Assembly: GCA_020796225.1 (NCBI GenBank)
Contig: CM036762.1
Location: 55,329,740-55,393,739, forward strand
Source: Arion vulgaris
Lineage: Eukaryota > Mollusca > Gastropoda > Stylommatophora > Arionidae
DNA length: 64,000 bases
Reading direction: 5' to 3'
Part shown: positions 22,150 to 33,600 of the stretch, piece by piece
Layout of the letters: every line of letters begins with the position of its first letter
How positions within the stretch are numbered: the stretch's first letter is position 1
The notes under the pieces: model-generated
The model's input: the letters and a program-made list of their open reading frames with translations, nothing else
Told to the model about the DNA's origin: nothing
Database searches by the model: none
Program-made: the position numbers and the translations under genes

Positions 22150-22555
22150 TTTAGGCACTGACAAAAGAACAAGAAAGGAAATTAACCACGTGTGGAATGA
22201 GATGTTTGAGGAAAGCAGTAAATAAAATAAGAAGAGATCATATAAGAAATGAGGAAATCAGAAGAACAGTCGAAACAAAACCTGCTATTAGATTTATTGA
22301 AAAACAGAGACTCAACTGGTTTGGCCACTTGGTCAGAATGAACCCGAATACACCAGTTGCAAGAAGTACAACCTGAAAATGGAATCATCAAGAGGAAGGG
22401 GTAGACCAAAAAAAGATGGGTTGATGGAGTTACAGTCATCTTAAAACTCCACAATACCACAGCATACCAAGCGACAGAGCGTGAAACCGATCATCAGTTA
22501 AACCTGCTACGCCTAACGGCAAAAAAGTAGAGGACAGATGAAAAGAAAGAAAGAA
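22150..22555 (+). mobile_element. LINE C-terminal fragment
   Basis: Reads RCLRKAVNKIRRDHIRNEEI, then AIRFIEKQRLNWFGHLVRMN, the end-of-thumb region of a LINE reverse transcriptase. Terminates with an AAGAAAGAAAGAAG tail. Confidence 0.8.
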
Positions 22556-22584
22556 GTTCGCGGAACCGATATTGTTCTGTTTCA

Positions 22585-23405
22585 GTTTGGAATATCTTCA
22601 TTGCACTCCGGACATGTCGATAGGTGCTCCGATCTTCTTCGCAATATCTTCCAGCGACTGATCGTACCAGTTCGATTTTGATTGATGAGCCTACTCACGT
22701 ACCTGTTATGCTGTTCTTTTCTTGCTACTCCAATCTTCAAACCCAGCTCCTGCAATCTAGTAGTTGACGTGGATTGGTTTAAATGAAAATCTTCTTTGCG
22801 ACCACGCTCTATGAGGGCGTTCAAAATATCAGCTCTATCCATTGGCTGGCCCTCTGATATGGTGGCAGAGCTAGCCAGCCTGTTTGCTCTCTCATTGCCA
22901 ACGACACCCAGGAACGAAGATAAGTGTGAATTGTTCTGCAAATTGTTGACGCTTGTAGTGATTCAATCCATTGTCTGCGCACCGAACCAGCCTCTACCTT
23001 GCGGATCATACTCAATGAATCACCAGAACGCACGCATGAGTGTAGTTTTGTGACTCCAGCCAACGTAAAGCATTAGTCACCGCCAGTACCTCCATTCATA
23101 CAGAACATCGGGAAAGAAGGCAAGAGGAGACCACGGAAAAGATGGTTAGATGGCGTAACAGAATCCTGTGAAAGAGCAAAGATAGCAATCACACAAGCCA
23201 CCAGAACAGCGCAAGACAAAAACAGAAAACCACGACACTGGGCAACAACCCGGTAGCAGTGTGACGACAAAAGAAGAAGTACCTCCATTGTCATACTGCT
23301 TGTTGTCATACGAAATGCACCACTGGTCGCATGGACCATTCTACCACATGAGCTTGCAGAGAAGGCCCATGCGGACTTTTCGTGACGAACTACCGATATC
23401 ACTAC
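22585..23405 (-). mobile_element. LINE RNase H fragment with a nested LINE insertion
   Basis: Minus-strand frames: SMTMEVL at 23290, [20 protein letters not shown] near 22990, NERANRLASSATISEGQPMD near 22860, then RSEHLSTCPECN at the left end. A good RNase H domain plus C-terminus, with frameshifts. The element at 23097-23277 is inserted in it. Confidence 0.85.
23097..23277 (+). mobile_element. 5'-truncated LINE insertion with GAAGAAG tail
   Basis: Encodes RRPRKRWLDGVTESCERAKI. Flanked by a perfect 12-bp target duplication AGTACCTCCATT (23085-23096 and 23278-23289) and ending AAAAGAAGA. Related to 46490-46825. Confidence 0.88.
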
Positions 23406-24045
23406 TGCTCTTGAACTCTGGACAGACCAATACATAGATGGTGCTCAGTCTATTTACTAAAGTTGTGATGGACACCCATGCTCATTAGTTAGTTATACAT
23501 AGGTCCAGTGCCGGATTAAGCCAGCACGGGGCCTGTAGCAAATGTTACCAAGAGGCCCAAGGTTTTGTATTGTAATAAAATAAAACACAACTTTTACAAA
23601 CAATGTAGAGATAACACTAGACAAATCAATTTCTCTAAGTAAATTACATTCAATGTTCATTAACGTGAGGTTATTTAGACGATCTTGTCCGATCATGTTC
23701 CTAACTCAATTTGTATACGCTTTAATGTAGAAAAAGAGCGTTATCCGCTTGCAGACGCTCTAGAATTCCGTTAGATAAGATGGTTATTATTCTCGTTTCC
23801 AACTTAATCATCTTCGAAACTAGTACGTACGCCTGATTACGACACTCTACCTTTTGATCCATGTTATGTGAGATGTCATCGACAATTTGTTTGATAATTT
23901 TACAAGCTAAACATTTTCTGCTCTAGGCACGGGGCCTCCAGAAATGCGGAGCCCGTAGCATTTGCTGCTTCTGCTATAGAGATAATCCGGTATTGCATAG
24001 GTCGATGGCGTTCCAAGAGTTTAGTCGGAGAGTAATAAAAAATAC
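23406..24045. other. intergenic, nothing recognised
   Basis: Contains GCACGGGGCCT and its near inverse about 400 bp apart (23525 and 23930), hinting at an old repeat with inverted ends, too weak to name. Confidence 0.35.
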
Positions 24046-24316
24046 TGCACACAAAGAAACCTTATAAAAAGAATAAGAATCAGACAATATAGGTTCGTCA
24101 AGCATATAATACGAAGAGGAGGTTTAGAACATTTGGTGACAACAAGTGAAATTCAAGGAAAGCTAGATTGTGGAAGACAGAGCAAGGAGATGTTGGATGG
24201 CCTGACATCGTGGTTCGACAAAAGATCGACGTCAGAACTGATTAACTACACCAAGTAGAGAGGGGTGGAGAGACATGATCGCTTACACCAGCAGGCTTGG
24301 CACTTGATTGATTGAA
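24046..24316 (+). mobile_element. LINE 3' fragment
   Basis: Second copy of the 18130-18420 segment, starting CACACAAAGAAACCTTAT and ending TTGATTGATTGA. Confidence 0.75.
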
Positions 24317-25009
24317 TACAAAATGATATCGAAAATTCAAACATCGTTGGATTGTTGACTTGGAAACATATGTCGGAGATTCACGATAACTAAAAAAGAC
24401 AGCTTGCTGCGGATGTACGCATAGTAGAGACAATGTATTGGTATTACTATATGAATAAGCAAGAAATGGATACAGATCATAAACGATCCTAATGCATTTA
24501 AAAAAAAATGTATGACGAGTGGGAAGACACTTGAGATAACAAGTAAATAGTGATCATAACCATAAAGCCATATATTGTTGTCGTCTATTGCCATCGATTA
24601 TGACAACATCCATAGAGGCGTGTTGTCATACCGCACCTGGTGTGTGCGGAGGAGATTGTAGAGTCAAATCTTGGAACACAGTCTCCTACCACAGGTGGAA
24701 ATACATGAATAGGGTTAAACTTCTGACAGCTGTGTGTTTTGTCTTTTCGTGCAGCTTGTTTTGTCTTTTTGTGCAGCTTGTTTTCTGTGCACCCCAGCAG
24801 TACGACGATTCTCAGCTACGCGAATTCCTTCAGTGTTGTTGCACCGCCACATTCAGCGCTATTAGGCAAGTGATTCCTAGCACGTAGTGTCTATATCGAA
24901 GCATTTTAGAAACACTGAGTGTCTTTGAAGCGTTTTTTTTATATCCAACAACCAATCATCTACTACCACCAAGCTCTTCATACACCAACTGTTTAAGGAT
25001 GCGTTTATC

Positions 25010-26045
25010 AGTCATTTATGACCGGCCTATCTCACCTGAGCCTTCTGCAACAGGGTGTTGACTCTTAGAATCTTGGCTCTTATGAGGACTTCGGTATCTG
25101 AAATTTTGTTCTGACATTTTATTTTTAGTAGTCTGTGTAGATAGCTTGCATGGAAATGGTTTAGCATTCTTGCATATCTGATATATACTATCCATGTCTT
25201 GCAGGCGTACAACAGCGTGATTAGCACTATGATCCTGCTTTATGACTTCTCTTATCCCCTTCCACCCCACACAGTAACACGCAGCATTCCAAATACAGCA
25301 CTGGCTTTGGATATCATATTATTGACCTTAGTCTATGTTTGCCAATCTGGATAGGATTCTACCAATATAGGTACATTTCTTTAATGGCAGGAGATGCTGG
25401 TGTTGATGACTGGGTTGAACCATTTATTCAGTTTTCATGGTGTAAATGGTAAGGCCATAAAAAACCTATCCATGTAGGTCTGCATATCTTGTTATGTTAT
25501 GTTATGCGATTGACGTCATGGCACATTGGGCATTCCCATTCGTGCTCTATCCTCCGTTGCAGCAGCCATCCCAAAGTCCATTTGCTCACAGTACCCATGA
25601 GAAGTTTCTGCATATCTTACTCAGAGTTAATAACGAGGAGGCAGCCTAAAGAAACAACATGTTTGAGATTATTGACTCCCTCATGCTTGGTGAAAGATTT
25701 TAACTTCCTGAGATTGAATAGATTACCGTCCTTCCTGTGTCTAATCCTTATCCCCTTGCTCAGCGCTTTCCTAAATACATCCATAAGCATAGCAGCAAAC
25801 ATCATGCTGAAGAGTATTGTGGTTAGTTAACAGCCCTGTTTGACGCCATTAGGAACACAGACTGCCTCCGACAGCACCGTATCACCAAGTAGATTCGCCA
25901 TCACGCTCTCGGAAATTTGTTGGACGATCTTTATGAATTTTACTGGACATTCCCAATTTTACCATGATCTTCTACAGACCTTCTCTGTTGACCATTTCCA
26001 AAACCTTCGTCACAAGACAAACGAAAGATGCATCAATACGCCGAA
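25010..26045 (-). mobile_element. LINE reverse transcriptase copy, old
   Basis: In minus-strand order: a broken N-terminal part near 26040-25840, the SMMFAAMLMDVFRKALSKGI segment near 25805 that follows the conserved GVKQGC motif, and then ARMLNHFHASYLHRLLKIKC near 25170. A single old element with stops, frameshifts and unrelated sequence at about 25330-25480. Part recurs at 57590-57870. Confidence 0.75.
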
Positions 26046-27535
26046 GGATAAATAGTCACCACGGCCGTCCGTACACAAAGCCGAATGGGAGTCGGAGTCG
26101 TAACCGGAAATATTGACTTGGCAGTTGCAAGTTACACGTTAACTACCAGGAACTGGCAGAAGGAATTATAGTGTTAAGATTTTGTAAGAAAGTAATTGTA
26201 ATAGTATTTCGATACAATGTTCCCTAATATTGAATATATCAGTTATCGAAATAAAAGTAAATGATAATGTATTATATTCGCACAGTGTACAATTCTAAGT
26301 CCTCATGCGTTAGGTGCTGTGTTGTCAAGTTTTAGTTAGAGTTGTCGAGTTCTGAAAATGGGTGGTGACATAAATATGTCAAGATATTTAATATTATTAT
26401 TATATTAATTACATCCACAAAAATTAGAATCCCACACAGAAAATTAATGAGAATCAATAAATGTAGCCCATATTTCGAATTGTTGTATATAGGACAAAAA
26501 CGTGAACAAAGTTTGTTACAAACGTGAAACTAAACTGAAACGGCTAGAAAACCGAATCAAGGCTTTCAAAATCACTAAAAATAATTAAATGTGTTTAGAG
26601 TTCGTTTAATAATATCATCATCATTCACATTGATGGCACGGAAAGTATATTATATAGAAATTCTGAAACAACTGATGCTGGTTTACTTTTAATATCGAGA
26701 GACAATGAAGCGCACATTGTTGTTTTTATTTGTGCTTCCTCCCGGCATATCATATATTGTTTTGTCTGGCTTTCACCAGTTCTCAGACCCGTTTTCAGAG
26801 CCTGTCAGTGTCTCCAGATGGACCTGTTACTCACTGGCTAGCTGAGTAGCTCTAGCTTACTCCAGTCTAGTTCACTCATATTCAGTCATGTGCCTTCATG
26901 TCATATTTGGTATTGTCTTTACAATGAAGAAAGGCTGGCCTCCACCTTTATTTTTACCAGAAACCAGCTCTCTGTGTATAGAATATTATTGGAAATCTGG
27001 CCGTCATCCATCTGGGCCAGGTCTTATACCTTGCTACAGTATAATTCCAGATGTGGTATTTTAAAGTGGGATTTTTCTGTTTATAAAAACTTAGTTGCTT
27101 GTCTGTATAGATTTGTGTTCTGTTGGATGCACTTTGGTTGTAATTTGAATGTGCCTGTCCTACATTCTGTAGGGGCCTAATGAGGGTGTAACAACACAAA
27201 TCACAGAGTTGTTTACTTATTTGATAATAACAAATGCAAACAATCTCACTTATGTATATTAGCATACTTTATATAAGTATATGGGGAACAGTCTCCAGTG
27301 AAGGAAATAATACACTGTACAAGAAAAATAAAATGATGCAGTACTGGTCACTATTTAAAATCTTGAACATCTTTAGAATTTGTCTATTGATTCTTAGAAC
27401 AATATTTGATAAATTTGTGTTTTTATCATGTTAGTAGTTATTATCTGACCAGAAAAGAAGTGAGAGAAAACTGAGAGTACACAATGTCAGTGACATATTT
27501 CTCATGATGATTATAGTACATTTGTCAATTTGCAG
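26046..27535. other. intergenic sequence 5' of COPB1
   Basis: Expected to hold the COPB1 promoter and a non-coding first exon, implied by the acceptor-like site at 27535. No TATA box, repeat or coding exon could be singled out. Confidence 0.4.
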
Positions 27536-27575
27536 ACTGATTAAAAGCTGCTAGCTTTGATAGCATATCTCCACA

Positions 27576-27669
27576 ATGACGTCAATAGCAGAACAGCCGT
27601 GCTATACACTGATTAATGTACCTAATGATGCAGAACCACCAAGTGAATTGCAGTTGAAACAAGACTTAG
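27576..27669 (+). CDS. COPB1: COPB1 coding exon 1 (start codon)
   Basis: ATG at 27576 opens [20 protein letters not shown], the conserved beta-COP N-terminus, and ends at donor TTAG/GTAGGC in phase 1. A TTGCAG acceptor-like site at 27530-27535, just 40 bp upstream, suggests that the 5' UTR begins in an unidentified upstream exon. Confidence 0.95.
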
Positions 27670-30600
27670 GTAGGCTTGTCTTCAGTGTATTGAGAGCAGT
27701 TGCGATAATTATTGTTATGACTGTATAAATGTGCATCAGTATCATCATCTAGTAGCTTGTCCCTTCCGGAACTTGGCTTCAATGACAGCAGTCCAGAAAA
27801 CTCTCTGTTCTGTGCAAGTTGGTGGGAAGCTGGGCAGTCCAAAATATGGACCTAAGAATAATTCTTGACACAATGAGAAACACTCCCATAAATTTGTATA
27901 TCTTGGTTAAAATTTATTTAATATAGTTTATGTGTAAACTTGATACTAATATAATTTGTACAATGATACATAGATATTTTAACTTTAAAATAGTAAGAGC
28001 TCTACATGGTGTCATAATATCGCCAACCTTATTCTTAATCTCCACCTTATTCCTCTTCGCTCCTCGTGGAGCATAGGGCCTCAACAGTTGTTCGCCACTT
28101 TCTCGGGTCTCTGACTGTTTTCTTTATGGTCTCCCATATAGTCACCACTCTTCAGTTCCTCAAGAAGACATCGTCTGTTTTGGGCATCCTCTTTTTCGTT
28201 TACCTTGTGGGTTCCACTCAAGCTGCCACAAGCATGTCAAACAGCCTATATGCAGATGGCATTGACATGCTACAATATTGAATATGCTACAATAGCCTCC
28301 CAACTAGTTCAGAGGGCAGTAAAAATTAACTGTGGCTTAAAAGCCAGAACCACCTTCCTCTCACCCCACAAAGGAAAAATATCAGTAAGGCTAGAAAGCT
28401 ATCTAATACCTCAAACTGATACACATACTTTTCTTGGAGTAACAATGCCAGACCCACACAGAAGTCAACTTGACAAAACAATTAATGGAAGAGGTATTTA
28501 AATAATTTCAGGGATGATAAAACTGGCCTGAACATCATGGGGAGCAAACCAAAAGATTCTAAAGAAATTCTGTACAGAGGCAGTCAGGTTCATTATGAAA
28601 TACACCGCCAGCTCCTTGGTAATAACAGCCAGGTCAAACTTTGGGAAGCTGGGCAGTCCAAAATATGGACCTAAGAATAATTCTTGACCCAATGAGAAAC
28701 ACTCCTATAAAAGAGATGAAGACATCAGATATAGAGCTTGAGAAGACAGCAGATATAGAGATTCTGTACAGAGGCAGTCAGGTTCATTATGAAATACACC
28801 GCCAGCTCCTTGGTAATAACAGCCAGGTCAAACTTTGGGAAGCTGGGCAGTCCAAAATATGGACCTAAGAATAATTCTTGACCCAATGAGAAACACTCCT
28901 ATAAAAGAGATGAAGACATCAGATATAGAGCTTGAGAGGGGACTGCCTAGAGTAGTTGATAGTAGCTCGGCCTGCTAGCTGTGAGACGCCTCATAGCTCG
29001 GGTTCGAACCTACTGTCCGGCATTTGTTCGAGTCCCTGGTCTTACTCAGGACGATAACGTGAGTACCTCTGAAGTCGGAGAAAATCTGCCTGTATAGCGA
29101 GGGAATACTAATTACCAGTACATTGAGCACACGGCTGCCAGTGTAAAGTAATTTACAATGTGCACGCTGCTGCCATTGTAAGAAATTGGAAAAACAGATT
29201 TTCACGCAAAAATCAGTTTCAGAGATGGAACTTTGTCTGAGTTGAAAGCGGACGAAAGAGAAAAAAAAAAAAAAGAGCTTGAGAAGACAGCAGATATAGA
29301 GATTCTGTACAGAGGAGTCAAGTTCATTATGAAATACACCTCCAGCTCCTTGGCAATAACAGCCAAGCCAAACTTTGGGAAGCTGGGCAGTCCAAAATAT
29401 GAACCTAAGAATAATTCTTGACCCAATGAGAAACACTCCTATAAAAGATATGAAGACATCAGATATAGAGGACCCCCATAAACTATAAGAAAGTTTTTGA
29501 TCCAGAAGCACTTGAGCTTTCAGCTCTTCGGCTCGGTGCAACGAACACCGTAAATCTAGAGAACCTGTGGCTTTTCTGCCAGCATGTGGAATCGAACCAC
29601 ACGCACAGGGGGCTTGTCACCCAATGTGCTACGAACACTCTGGGCAGGTGGGCATAAAGAAAGTATAAATTCCTTACCCAGTTCAAAAACTCGAAAGGCT
29701 ACAAAAACGTCCACTGCATTACAAATGCAAAGATAGAAAAAAATACTTATACGGGAAACCCCAATTACTTGGCTCAAGAAACCTTCAGACAACAAAGCTT
29801 TTTGGTCAAGAACTTAAACCTTACGCTAAGGGAGTAACTATTTGTGATAAATTGTAGGCAACTGGCTAAGACCTCAGATGCATTGTCCAGCTCACAACCC
29901 ATGGCACAATTGAAGCATAGTTTGTGTTAATTACAGAAAAAGAAGTAGTAGAAGTGATTAATTATTGTGTTGGTGATCAGATTAACATAGTATTAGTACT
30001 TTACTGTCTGTGCCGAGCCCGCAAATGGAGCAAAGAATAGTAACACTGTGACCTACAAGGCATGTCATGAGAGGTAACTGTGGTAGGGGCATAGGGAAGC
30101 TACACTAACTAGTAAATATTAACGCATTGCAGAAATTGGATGTGCTGGTCTACTTGTAGGCGTATAACTGGCACAATGTACAATCGCTCTTAGGCTCAGA
30201 TCTCAAAGAGTGGTTTAACAAGTGGTCACTATGGAGCGTTCGAAGAAGAAGTACTTTACAGTATATCAGTGCAATATGAAGAATTTGGTGGTCACTTTTA
30301 CAATCTTTCCAACAGAAAAAGGTGATGCTCGAACAAAGATTGATGCTCTGAAAAAAGTCATCCAAATTATATTGAATGGAGAGAAGATGCCATCGCTCCT
30401 TATGATCATCATTCGGTTTGTGATGCCAATGCAAGACCATACTGTCAAGAAACTATTGCTGGTCTTCTGGGAAGTTGTTCCAAAATACACTCCAGAGGGA
30501 AAACTGTTGCAAGAGTTTATTTTAGTGTGTGATGCCTACAGAAAGGTTTGTGTTACATTTTTATTATATCTGTATGCATACCAGTTCAATTTTGGTTGTC

Positions 30601-33600
30601 TTTGGTACATATCAGCCAGTAACTACATGCTTGACTATATTTCAGTCGTTCACAAACATGTATTTTTCACTTACCTTTTTTCACTTCCCTTTATTTTGTG
30701 TATATGAGTATGTCTCATATCCATATTTTTGTGTCCTTCCTTTCTTCATCACATTTGGCTTCCATGTAAGTTGCACTAACAAGTTGAGCTACAGGTAATC
30801 TTTTTAAATTTCATCAAATACATCTTCTGCATCAGTTTTCTTATTTATTACTAGTCAAGCACTCACTTAGTTCTTCTCTATAGTTCTTAATTTCTGTTGT
30901 CTCCTGCCATATCTCTCTCGCGCATCGCCGCCTAGACGATGTACCAGATTTCCCCATAAATTCTATTCATGTGGAAATCTGATTCATGCAGCCTTAGCAT
31001 TAGTGTGTTTTGCGTCACATCTTCAGCACCATTTGGAGCTCTGGTGCTTATCCTTTGGCGATGTGTCCGGTTTCAGCCAGCGTTTACTCGGTTCGCTCTC
31101 CGCTCTGTAGCCATCTAATATTTTTTACGGTGTGGGGTAGCTAGCCCCACACCCAACTTCCTTAGTCGCCTCTTATGACATGCGTGGCAGGTAACAGTTG
31201 TTCTATTCTTTACACTCCAATGTGGGCCCCGGTAACCACTCAGGCGTCCTGCCATCTGAATGACACAATTCTCAAAAAAATCAATTGTTTACCAGGTCTA
31301 AAAATCATAACATTGTGCAAATGTGTGTTTAAAATCTCCTGTACATATGTATTTTTTCCCCCTTCATTTCTTTGGATTTCCAATGTTGACTTGATATCTA
31401 TATTCCAGTATCATAGAATCGCCTGAGTGGTTACCGGGCCAAATTTGGACATAAAGAATAGAACCACTGTTACCTGCCACGCATGTCGTAAGAGGCGACT
31501 AAGGAGGTTTGGTTGAAATCGGATACATTTGTCCGCTAGGGAATGCTAACCCGAAACAAATGCTTGCAGAAAACGGATGTACCAGGCCATAAGGCGCATA
31601 ACAGGGTGCAGCGACCCTCACAATGCGGAATGGGATAACGGATTCTATGATCGCCAATCTGCCTCTGAGATTTAGCCATGCGGTAAGAATGTCAGACCCA
31701 CCATCACGAGTGTGGCCAAAACTTACTGCGGGAAGAGGTTGGCACAAACGGGAAGCAGAAATCATAGGAATTATATCCTACAGAACTGCCTCCAATATGC
31801 AGACTTGAGAAGAAAGAGGTGGCCCACTTACACTAGTGTCCAAGACAAACTGTATGGCGTGGCTGATAATCTGAGACAGACGGCTGCCTTTATTAGAGAA
31901 TCTGAAATCCCAATCTAGTGAGAACGCAGAAGAAGTATCATTGAACAGTGTCCAAAAATCATAATTTTCTTACTTGCCCTTGTGATTATTGGATATTGAG
32001 CTGGCCTTATAGCACCTCGTCACTATTCAGGCCAACCTTACTCTGCTGTGGCAAATGACAAGTATCTGATGCCAGATTCCCTGCTTTGATTACACACACA
32101 TAAGCTGAACTTCTGACTTTTATGACCAGGTTTGCTGTGAAGATATTAGACTAGCAATCAGTCTAAACTAAACCAACATGATGGTCCTGGTTGCAGAACT
32201 TCCATGCATAAACATTTGTAGACACGAATAGGAGATAAGAAATTAGTTCATTTATCTTGACTCTGCCATCACCGGAGCACCTTGCGGAATGAGGAACTGC
32301 ACAGGAGGATCAGTATGGTCTCGACAACCTTAGCTAAGCTGTCACAGAGAGTATGGAAAAGTAGTCTGGTTATTGACACCAAGATTGATGAGTGTGGTGT
32401 ACCCTACTATATGCTAGTCAGCCATGGTCTTTGCACACATCACATACAAAATATAGGAATTCGTTCTACATGCCTGAGATGTATACTCAGAATCTCATGG
32501 AGTGATAAAGTAACAAAAAATGAGTTGTTAGAGTACACAGGAATTCCTAGAATAGTCGCTCGATTCTCAAGAATATCATGTATGGATAGTCAGTTTCTGG
32601 TAAAAGAAAACTGTTGGTTGACCTCTCCTCTACTACAAAATTGTGTAAAAGAGAGGCTTGAATGTGCTGGACATAAATATACAAGACTGAGCAGATCTTG
32701 TCAGGGATAGGTCCAGCTGGAATCAGGCTCTGAAAAAATGATCTGAGAACCGGTGAAAACAACTTGTTGACATAAAATGTACCAAGAAAAAGGATGAAAC
32801 TACAAAATCCCTTCCCCAGTGGGCGCTATATCCATTATCACTCAAGACTAACAGGAGGCCATCATCATTAGAGATACAGAAAATGGCTATGCTCAGATAT
32901 TTTAAGCAGTGTGTGACAGCCACTGTAGACAGTCATTGAATACATAGAGACAACTCATCTTTCTGTTTTGGACTTCCCGGCATGAGCAACTAATCATGGA
33001 AGATGAAGAAGAATGGTTGCAGTTATTTAATGGATAGTGAAAATATAAAAGTATGAGCTTTACTATTATTTATTATTATTATTTATTATAATTAGGATCT
33101 TCAACATCCAAATGAATTTATTCGAGGCTCTACACTCCGCTTTCTGTGCAAGCTGAAAGAACCAGAGCTTTTGGAGCCTCTGATGCCAGCAATTAGACAA
33201 TGTCTGGAACATCGTCATTCCTATGTGCGACGAAATGCAGTTTTAGCTATCTACACTATCTACAGGTATTTGTTACTAGTTATTGTTTGGGTATATTTTA
33301 TGGAGTTGACTTTAGTGTGTCATTTGTCCAGCTGTCAAATATACCTGATGAAAGGCAAATCAATACTTGAAGATCTAACCTACAAGTACCTCTGAAGTCT
33401 GAGAAAGCAGGTCATCATGCAAAAATCAGTCAGATGTGCCATACCAGGCGCACTGACTACGCCTGAATTCATAGTGGACGAAAGCAGAAGAAGAAGCTAA
33501 TAAATGGTAGAAATTTGGTGCAGTTGTTAACATATTTGATCCTATCTTACCCTGCATTGTTTGAAATATATATATATGTATATCATTTTTAGGAACTTTG

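Noticed and set aside
23500..24000. Possible transposon with inverted GCACGGGGCC-type ends
   Set aside because: Only about ten bases match and no target duplication was found. Not enough to call.
28975..29541. Minus-strand 188-codon open frame
   Set aside because: It runs across a plus-strand SINE, LINE-derived repeats and another SINE. No family resemblance; a chance opening.
30222..30315. Open frame giving COPB1 exon 2 an alternative N-terminus ([12 protein letters not shown])
   Set aside because: This part is the 3' end of a SINE plus its target duplication. The true N-terminus is the conserved one at 27576.
33265..33395. Extension of COPB1 exon 3 into the following open frame
   Set aside because: A good donor at 33266 and exact phase to exon 4. 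The extension has no homology.
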